A stretch of DNA of 64,000 nucleotides, taken from contig OZ037767.1 in NCBI GenBank assembly GCA_964035545.1, forward strand, positions 31,791,628 through 31,855,627, given 5' to 3'. The notes under the pieces were generated by a model. That model was not told where the DNA came from and searched no databases. It saw only the letters and a program-made list of their open reading frames with translations. Positions 61,001 to 64,000 of this stretch are shown piece after piece. The position numbers and the translations under genes were made by a program. How positions within the stretch are numbered: position 1 is the stretch's first letter; each line of letters begins with the position of its first letter. The DNA is from Bugula neritina (Eukaryota; Bryozoa; Gymnolaemata; Cheilostomatida; Bugulidae).

Positions 61001-63757
61001 TCTACTTCTCCTCTCCTAGACAACGACCCCCGGGACAAGTACCACTACGAGCTCATCGTTTACACAGGAAGTCACGCTAGCTCAGGTAACACTATACTAG
61101 CTCAGGTAATACTATACTAGTTCAGGTAACAGTATACTAGCTCAGGTCACATTATACTAGCTCAGGTAACATTATACTAGCTCAGGTAACACTATACTAG
61201 CTCAGGTAACATTATACTAGCTCAGGTAACAGTATACTAGTTCAGGTAACATTATACTAGCTCAGGTAACAGTATACTAGCTCAGGTAACAGTATACTAG
61301 CTCAGGTAACAGTATACTAGTTCAGGTAACATTATACTAGCTCAGGTAACACTATACTAGCTCAGGTAACAGTATACTAGCTCAGGTAACACTACACTAG
61401 CTCAGGTAACACTATGCTAGCTCAGGTAACAGTATACTAGCTCAGGTAACAGTATACTAGCTCAGGTAACACTATACGTATATTGTTATTTATAGGAACT
61501 ACAGCCAAGGTTTCTGTGATATTCTCGGGAGACGAAGATGAGACGGCCCCTAGACTGCTGTTTGACGATAAGAAGACTGTCCTAGAGAAGGGCGGTATTG
61601 ACAGCTTCATCATGTCCTGTCCCCAGTCACTCGGCTCTCTCAACGTCGTACGGTGAGGGGGGATCCTGTAGTCCTGTAGATTCTACTCAGTAATACCTAG
61701 AACATGGGCTAAGTAATTCAATATATCTTTTAGTTACTTGTTGTAACAGAGTGTGTTGATTGTGTTTTAGAATATGGCATGACAACTCTGGGGCGAAACC
61801 CGGCTGGTTTTTTTCAAGGATGCAAGTTACAGACCTCCAGACTGGAGAGAAGTTCTTCTTTGTTCTTGACAGGTGGTTGGCCGTGGACCAAGATGATGGC
61901 TGCGTGAGTCACTTGACAGTCTCCAACTGTCTTTCTACTTTGTAACTACACTGTAACTACACTGTAACTACCCTGTAACTACTCTGTAACTACCCTGTAA
62001 CTACTATGTAACTACTATGTAACTACTCTGTAACTACCCTGTAACTACTCTGTAACTACTCTGTAACTACTCTGTAACTACTCTGTAACTACTCTGTAAC
62101 TACTCTGTAACTACTCTCTAACTACTCTGTAACTACTCTGTAACTACTATGTAACTACTCTGTAACTACTCTGTAACTACTCTGTAACTACTCTCTAACT
62201 ACTCTGTAACTACTCTGTAACTACTCTGTAACTACACTGTAACTACTCTCTAACTACTCTGTAACTATATTGTAACTACTCTGTAACTACTCTGTAACTA
62301 CTCTGTAACTACACTGTAACTACACTGTAACTACTCTGTAACTACTCTGTAACTACCCTGTAACTACACTGCAACTACTCTCTAACTACTGAGATACTAT
62401 CTACCAACAGATTGACAGAGTGGTGCCAGTGGCTGGAAAGGAAGAGCTCACTAACTTCAATCTAATATTCTGGAGCAGAGCCAAGAAGGACATCACAGAT
62501 GGTCACATCTGGTTCAGTGTGTTTGGTCGTCCTCATCGAAGCAGATTCACAAGAATACAACGACTCACCTGCTGTCTGTCGCTGCTTTTCTGCACCATGT
62601 TTGCCAACATCTACTTTTACCAGGCCGATGACGGCGCCGTCCCTTCCCCTGGTATACAGGTGAGTTGTTACCTCATTTCTCAGACACTTCTCTGTCAGTT
62701 GTGTTCTGTTTAACCTGTTTGAGACAACCCAGCTATTGCACAGTTTCATTTCTATATCATTGCATTAAAAGTAATAAGATAATCTAGCATTTGTTTTATT
62801 TCTGTGACTTTGATGTAGGAGAATAGCCGTCCAGAAGGCTGGTTGTTTTCGGTAAATAATCTGTATCTGTTTCTGTTGTTGTCCCTCTTTGATGTTGTGA
62901 TACTTTATATATCTATATACTATGTTTATTGTTACATTATATATGTATATATCTATGTTTATTGTTACATTATATATCTATATACTGTGTTTATTGTTAC
63001 ATTATATATGTATTTACTATGTTTATTGTTACATTATTTATGTATATACTATTTTTATTGATACATTATATATCTATATATCTATTATATTGGTATTGTC
63101 AGCTTGGTCCGATTTCCTTTACAATACAAGGACTACTGACGGGCATCTACGCTTCTCTTATCGTATTTCCTGTCAACTTGCTCGTCGTCATGGTGTTCCG
63201 GTACAGTGCTCAGAGAAAGAGGTCTCTCCCTCAAGCTGTGAAGGTATGTCCCACCTTGTAAACTGTGTCCCACCTTGTAAACTGTGTCCCACCTTGTAAA
63301 CTGTGTCCCACCTTGTAAACTATGTCCCACCTTGTAAACTATGTCCCACCTTGTAAACTATGTCTCACCTTGTAAACTATGTCCCACCTTGTAAACTATG
63401 TCCCACCTTGTAAACTATGTCCCACCTTGTAAACTGTGTCCCACCTTGTAAACTATGTCCCACCTTATGAACTGTGTCCCACCTTATGAACTGTGTCCCA
63501 CCTTGTAAGCAAGGTGTGTGTAGGCTAATTTCATAACTCTGTAAATAAACCAAGCCTAGCCTGTGTTCTAATTGTGGCCATTACTGTTACATACTCAGGC
63601 TCAGAAAGAGTTTGATGATGCAGTTACTCGGTCTACACTGGAGCTGCGTCAACAGGCCGAGTATCTCAACACTGGTAACGATAACAACAGGCTATTGACT
63701 GACCTTGACACCACAGCTGTGGATAACTGGGGTTCGCCCGGCGATAACAAGAAGCAG
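24258..63757 (+). CDS. PKD1: Polycystin-1 family receptor (5' complete, 3' end outside window)
   Basis: About 64 exons (first 24258-24311, last visible 63599-63757) join in frame to about 3,308 codons. Order: signal peptide ([20 protein letters not shown]), WSC domain, Cys-rich segment, PKD-like Ig repeats, REJ-like region, basic cleavage-like motif, Thr-rich stalk, GPS motif near residue 2880, first membrane helix near 2960, PLAT domain, then helices 2 and 3. This order, WSC included, is that of polycystin-1, the mechanosensory/adhesion receptor that pairs with TRPP channels at cilia and the plasma membrane. The remaining helices and the C-terminus lie right of the window. No ligand-binding LRRs or internal C-type lectin domain were seen. 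The start ATG was chosen because it opens the signal peptide after a TTTTCTAG acceptor. The intron 41268-46713 holds an antisense ACSL gene. Family call firm; orthology to PKD1 rather than a PKD1L type rests on the WSC domain. Confidence 0.85.
24688..25484 (+). other. WSC domain exons of polycystin
   Basis: Exons 24688-24796, 25020-25114 and 25359-25484 encode [62 protein letters not shown]. The spaced cysteines ending CxxPCxGN...CGG are the WSC signature, a putative carbohydrate-binding fold that is also present in vertebrate polycystin-1. Confidence 0.85.
26640..26892. repeat. Intron minisatellite, 20-bp unit, ~12 copies
   Basis: Unit ATTATATAATCAGTAGATGT, starting beside the donor. Confidence 0.92.
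27160..27420. repeat. Intron minisatellite, 10-bp unit, ~26 copies
   Basis: Unit GATACCTGTT with C/T and A/T variants. Confidence 0.94.
27575..27965. repeat. Intron minisatellite, ~14-bp unit, ~28 copies
   Basis: Unit CTCTACTCAACAAC and CTCTACTCAACATC variants. Confidence 0.92.
28105..28705. repeat. Intron minisatellite, ~18-bp unit, ~33 copies
   Basis: Unit AATATAATATATATCTGT. A block of several units around 28225-28320 recurs at about 28520-28620, indicating a higher-order duplication. Confidence 0.92.
29155..29712. repeat. Intron minisatellite, 10-bp unit, ~55 copies
   Basis: Unit TACTCTGCTA / TACTCTGCTATTA mixture; runs up to the acceptor of the next polycystin exon. Confidence 0.93.
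30055..30470. repeat. Intron minisatellite, 21-bp unit, ~20 copies
   Basis: Unit contains CACACTATAACTAACTTGTG. The acceptor of the next exon (CACTGTCACAG) resembles a unit end. Confidence 0.94.
30665..31090. repeat. Two adjacent intron arrays, 28-bp then 21-bp units
   Basis: 30665-30870 repeats CTCTATTGTATTCCCATGTA and 30895-31090 repeats ATGCTATACCCTGTATACTA. Confidence 0.92.
31345..32735. repeat. Largest intron minisatellite, 23-bp unit, ~60 copies
   Basis: Unit contains CTTGTAGTATAACACATTAT. Three main variants (CATTATATCC, CAGTATATGC, AAGTTATATCC) recur in runs, suggesting duplicated multi-unit blocks. Confidence 0.95.
33005..33815. repeat. TA-rich intron array
   Basis: Words GTATAGTATATATGAGTA and GAATATTATATATAAGTA; ends next to the acceptor at 33816. 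Contains long internal duplications (about 33190-33350 versus 33475-33620). Confidence 0.9.
33990..34178. repeat. Junction-copying array, ~32-bp unit, ~6 copies
   Basis: The exon ends ACTTCTCTATTG|GTTAGTTG and each intron unit repeats ACTTCTCTATTGGTTAGTT. The coding end and donor are tandemly copied. Confidence 0.92.
34375..34760. repeat. Intron minisatellite, 21-bp unit, 18 copies
   Basis: Unit contains TATGAATATGATATACTACT and is almost invariant, implying recent homogenisation. Confidence 0.95.
35530..35770. repeat. Intron array of GTTACTATGGTTACTACT words
   Basis: 9- and 18-bp periodic words ending at the acceptor of the next exon. Confidence 0.88.
35975..36355. repeat. Intron array, ~72-bp unit, 5 copies
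   Basis: Long unit containing TCTCTCTACACCATATACTC and TACTGTATTATAGTGTAT; copies nearly identical. Confidence 0.92.
37040..37145. repeat. Short intron array, ~30-bp unit, 3 copies
   Basis: Unit contains CCCTTTATCAGTGTGATAGA. Confidence 0.85.
37470..38218. repeat. Intron array, ~40-bp unit, split by an LTR insertion
   Basis: Units containing CAGCTGTACATGTCACAGAG flank 37520-38069 on both sides (37470-37519 and 38070-38218), so the array predates the insertion. Confidence 0.85.
37520..38069 (-). mobile_element. Probable solo LTR (LTR retrotransposon relic), 550 bp
   Basis: Ends are TG...CA (TGTGATATTTTT on the left, AAAAATCCATTACA on the right), flanked by TTAC at 37516-37519 and 38070-38073, a 4-bp target duplication within the repeat array. 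Read on the minus strand it has U3-R-U5 order: TATATAAAAG (37702-37693), then AATAAA (37613-37608), then about 90 bp to the end. A GC-rich hairpin (CCGAAATGCCGA with its inverse) lies at 37744-37775 in the putative U3. No internal coding region or second LTR is present. A non-autonomous DNA element is the alternative, but TATA plus poly(A) order favours an LTR. Confidence 0.7.
38960..39978. repeat. Intron minisatellite, 27-bp unit, ~37 copies
   Basis: Unit contains TATACTCAGTCTATGAAATA followed by (TA)n of varying length; starts right after the donor TTT|GTGAGTCTCAGTCTATG. Confidence 0.95.
40610..41056. repeat. Intron minisatellite, 18-bp unit, ~24 copies
   Basis: Unit CACAGTATCAGAGTGTGT with three variants (GTGTGT, GTATGT, ATAGAGTGT) in repeating order. 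Open in several frames on both strands because 18 is a multiple of three. Confidence 0.95.
41240..41412. repeat. Junction-copying tandem repeat, ~43-bp unit, 4 copies
   Basis: The coding end CATCAGTATAAATATGTTG with its donor GTAAGTTTG is repeated four times at the start of the intron that holds the nested ACSL gene. Confidence 0.93.
41631..46081 (-). CDS. ACSL: Long-chain acyl-CoA synthetase, ACSL3/4 type, nested antisense
   Basis: Ten reverse-strand exons (46081-45936, 45292-45141, 45018-44896, 44413-44244, 44117-43994, 43901-43667, 43181-43006, 42886-42239, 42116-41898, 41803-41631) join to exactly 721 aa, the ACSL3/4 size. The N-terminus has a membrane anchor ([20 protein letters not shown]). 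Then follow [102 protein letters not shown] and a C-terminal [17 protein letters not shown]. The family forms fatty acyl-CoA from ATP, CoA and fatty acid on ER/lipid-droplet membranes. Two hallmark motifs are altered: GSTG-x-PKG reads GSCDTPKG, and the DRKKD...GEY segment reads QRKND...GQF, so activity may be changed. The whole gene lies within polycystin intron 41268-46713. Confidence 0.88.
41800..41875. repeat. Duplicated acceptor region in the last ACSL intron
   Basis: On the minus strand TTATACTTGTAGAGGGTTTG (real acceptor) is preceded by a copy TTATAGTTGTAGAGGGTCTG; two tandem acceptor-plus-exon-start copies. Confidence 0.75.
43262..43655. repeat. ACSL intron minisatellite, 19-bp unit, ~20 copies
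   Basis: Unit TAACTCTACTCTCTCATAAC; lies between ACSL exons 6 and 7, adjacent to the exon 6 donor. Confidence 0.95.
44100..44232. repeat. ACSL acceptor-copying array, ~29-bp units
   Basis: On the minus strand the exon starts TAG|GTAACACATG. The intron repeats AGGTAACACATATGTGTTAT and AGGTAGCGCATCC, i.e. copies of the acceptor plus exon start. Confidence 0.75.
44440..44880. other. AT-rich intron sequence in ACSL
   Basis: Very AT-rich with TATTATATAATA-type words; no gene or clear tandem unit. Confidence 0.6.
45305..45900. repeat. ACSL intron 1 minisatellite, 21-bp unit, ~28 copies
   Basis: Unit contains GTACTAATAGTACTCACAGT. Open in several frames on both strands; not coding. Confidence 0.95.
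46262..46425. repeat. Short array upstream of ACSL, ~24-bp unit, ~6 copies
   Basis: Unit contains GACTGTAATGTTACTGCAGG, 5' of the nested gene and still inside the polycystin intron. Confidence 0.85.
46924..47279. other. AT-rich intron sequence left of the palindrome
   Basis: TATTATAATA-type low complexity with a short (TA)n near 47190-47216; nothing else seen. Confidence 0.6.
47280..47481. mobile_element. Near-perfect 202-bp palindrome, probable fold-back/Penelope-like relic
   Basis: Symmetric about 47380/47381; both ~100-nt arms match base for base except at 47379/47382. Each arm contains CTGACGA (47396-47402), a 6-bp stem GTGCAC/GTGTAC (47403-47408 with 47418-47423) and GAAAC (47424-47428), the spacing of a hammerhead ribozyme core. 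It sits beside (TA)n in a polycystin intron. The two halves look like head-to-head copies of one retroelement 3' end. No coding capacity. Confidence 0.7.
47482..47563. repeat. (TA)n microsatellite
   Basis: About 80 bp of uninterrupted AT alternation directly right of the palindrome. Confidence 0.97.
47688..48291. repeat. Acceptor-copying minisatellite, 53-bp unit, ~11 copies
   Basis: Each unit contains TTATTATATTACAG followed by ATGACCTACATTACATATA. The last copy is the real acceptor (AG at 48271-48272) plus the first bases of the next polycystin exon. Confidence 0.95.
48620..48850. repeat. Junction-copying tandem repeat, ~60-bp unit, 4 copies
   Basis: The coding end ACCATAGTGTCCATCAACGAG with its donor GTTAGT is repeated four times at intervals of about 60 bp. 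Confidence 0.93.
49120..49525. repeat. AT-rich intron array, two unit types
   Basis: First ~66-bp units containing AATATTACTGATATATTACT, then ~27-bp units containing AAGATAGCTTACTATAATAT. Confidence 0.88.
50985..51448. repeat. Intron minisatellite, 15-bp unit, ~30 copies
   Basis: Unit CTATACCGTATACTG, with CTATACTG half-units interspersed. Confidence 0.95.
51945..52210. repeat. Intron minisatellite, 21-bp unit, ~12 copies
   Basis: Unit contains GTCACATGACATAGTATAGT. Confidence 0.94.
53210..53332. repeat. Intron minisatellite, 12-bp unit, ~10 copies
   Basis: Unit TGTACTATTAGC. Confidence 0.9.
54034..54111 (+). other. Polybasic, proprotein-convertase-like sites in polycystin
   Basis: Encodes [20 protein letters not shown], containing several R-x-K/R-R motifs in the extracellular region before the stalk. 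Furin-type cleavage is an inference. Confidence 0.5.
54115..54768. repeat. Intron minisatellite, 20-bp unit, ~32 copies
   Basis: Unit AGTAACTAGCAATACTGTGT with scattered substitutions. Confidence 0.95.
54975..55041. repeat. (TA)n microsatellite in polycystin intron
   Basis: About 65 bp of alternating TA. Confidence 0.95.
55585..56832. repeat. Large intron minisatellite, 27/28-bp unit, ~36 copies plus a related inverted-sense tail
   Basis: Unit contains TTATACCTAACAGTTTATAT. From about 56580 the array changes to units containing AAAGCTAATATGTTATATAT, roughly the reverse complement of the interspersed TATTAGCTTTATATTATATC segments, so part of the array appears inverted. Confidence 0.9.
56985..57352. 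repeat. Intron minisatellite, 22-bp unit, ~16 copies
   Basis: Unit contains GTGTGCTATAACTATATATA; near-identical copies. Confidence 0.95.
57490..57782. repeat. Intron array, ~42-47 bp unit, ~6 copies
   Basis: Unit contains AATATGTATCTAGTGTAATA and TTATATCTTGTATAGTAGT. Confidence 0.88.
57840..58378. repeat. Intron minisatellite, 21-bp unit, ~25 copies
   Basis: Unit contains AGTACGTCTGCTAGTATAGT. Open in one frame throughout (Ser/Thr/Ala/Val-rich) but in an intron with no splice support. Confidence 0.95.
58407..58555 (+). other. Thr-rich mucin-like stalk exon of polycystin
   Basis: Codes for [20 protein letters not shown] and continues with more NYSTT copies. This is a coding repeat of about 18 bp giving clustered O-glycosylation-type and NxS/T sites ahead of the GPS. 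Confidence 0.75.
58806..58895. repeat. Junction-copying tandem repeat, ~35-bp unit, 3 copies
   Basis: The coding end AATGACCCCTACAAG with its donor GTAGCTA is followed by two more AATGACCCGTACAAGGTAAC-type copies before the acceptor. Confidence 0.88.
59587..60198 (+). other. GPS motif exons of polycystin
   Basis: Exons 59587-59681 and 60018-60198 encode [20 protein letters not shown] and [11 protein letters not shown]. The C-x-W, GC and CxC spacing matches the GPCR-proteolysis-site motif, but the usual H-L-T/S cleavage triad after CxC reads T-Q-L-E. Confidence 0.8.
59705..59825. repeat. Short intron array, ~34-bp unit, 3-4 copies
   Basis: Unit contains CACCAGACTACAAGACTCAG. Confidence 0.88.
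60220..60828. repeat. Intron minisatellite, 22-bp unit, ~27 copies
   Basis: Unit contains AGTATATGATAGTCATACGT. The left half has TATATGATAG, the right half TATATCATAG, i.e. two homogenised blocks. Confidence 0.95.
61076..61482. repeat. Junction-copying minisatellite, 20-bp unit, ~20 copies
   Basis: The PLAT exon ends GCTAGCTCAG|GTAACACTAT and each unit repeats CTAGCTCAGGTAACAGTATA, giving about twenty consecutive donor copies. Confidence 0.95.
61940..62392. repeat. Intron minisatellite, 11-bp unit, ~40 copies
   Basis: Unit CTCTGTAACTA with CTCTCTAACTA variants. Confidence 0.95.
62915..63095. repeat. AT-rich intron array, ~30-bp unit, ~5 copies
   Basis: Unit contains TTTATTGTTACATTATATAT. 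Confidence 0.85.
63250..63510. repeat. Intron minisatellite, 19-bp unit, ~13 copies
   Basis: Unit CCCACCTTGTAAACTATGT; the first unit begins within the donor region (AAG|GTATGTCCCACC). Confidence 0.94.
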
Positions 63758-64000
63758 GTGAGTGAGATACTGATAGTGAGTGAGATACTGATAGTGAGTG
63801 AGATACTGATAGTGAGTGAGATACTGATAGTGAGTGAGATACTGATAGTGAGTGAGATACTGATAGTGAGTGAGATACTGATAGTGAGTGAGATACTGAT
63901 AGTGAGTGAGATACTGATAGTGAGTGAGATACTGATAGTGAGTGAGATACTGATAGTGAGTGAGATACTGATAGTGAGTGAGATACTGATAGTGAGTGAG
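63758..64000. repeat. Donor-anchored minisatellite, 18-bp unit, ~13 copies to the window edge
   Basis: Starts exactly at the donor AAGCAG|GTGAGTG; unit GTGAGTGAGATACTGATA carries a donor-like GTGAGT in each copy and shows almost no variation. Confidence 0.95.

Larger units (their letters stand above)
60840..63243 (+). other. TM1, PLAT domain and TM2-3 exons of polycystin
   Basis: 60840-61085 encodes TM1 ([20 protein letters not shown]) and the start of PLAT ([16 protein letters not shown]). 61496-61652, 61771-61903 and 62411-62659 complete PLAT ([52 protein letters not shown]) and give TM2 ([20 protein letters not shown]). A 33-nt micro-exon at 62819-62851 adds [11 protein letters not shown] in frame. 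63103-63243 gives TM3 ([19 protein letters not shown]). PLAT placed directly after TM1 is diagnostic of the polycystin-1 family. Confidence 0.85.

Overview
Eukaryotic, animal-type genomic DNA. The genes are split by GT-AG introns and encode metazoan families: a TDRD5-like Tudor protein, cytochrome c oxidase subunit 4, a CSAD/GAD-type decarboxylase, acireductone dioxygenase, a membrane C-type lectin, a polycystin-1 and a long-chain acyl-CoA synthetase. Compact gene spacing, short exons and the family mix suggest an early-branching invertebrate animal. A sponge is possible, but the sequence alone does not fix the phylum. No rRNA, tRNA, CRISPR array or bacterial-type operon was seen.

Layout. 1-4801 (+): 3' part of a TDRD5-like germline gene. 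6025-7904 (+): COX4, complete. 9238-13816 (+): PLP decarboxylase, complete, 498 aa. 14459-16056 (-): ADI1, complete, 185 aa, tail-to-tail with the decarboxylase. 17991-21422 (+): C-type lectin receptor. 24258 to beyond the right edge (+): a giant polycystin-1 gene, about 64 exons and 3,308 codons visible, running WSC, PKD-like repeats, REJ-like region, GPS, TM1, PLAT, TM2, TM3; the remaining channel-like helices lie outside. 41631-46081 (-): a complete ten-exon ACSL3/4-type gene (721 aa) nested antisense inside one 5.4-kb polycystin intron.

The dominant structural feature is the introns. Most are filled by a tandem minisatellite with a unit of about 10-60 bp, most often 18-24 bp. As far as I can see each unit is private to its intron. 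Many arrays start at a splice junction and copy the donor or acceptor, sometimes with the last or first exon bases, so one real splice site is followed or preceded by many near-identical ones. These arrays also create long spurious reading frames.

Other elements: a 202-bp near-perfect palindrome carrying a hammerhead-ribozyme-like core (47280-47481), and a probable 550-bp solo LTR with TG...CA ends and TTAC target duplications (37520-38069). The genes belong to unrelated processes (germline RNA granules, respiration, amino-acid decarboxylation, methionine salvage, lectin recognition, polycystin signalling, fatty-acid activation), so there is no pathway-level cluster. Exon limits were read by hand from splice consensus and reading-frame continuity; individual boundaries may be off by a few bases.
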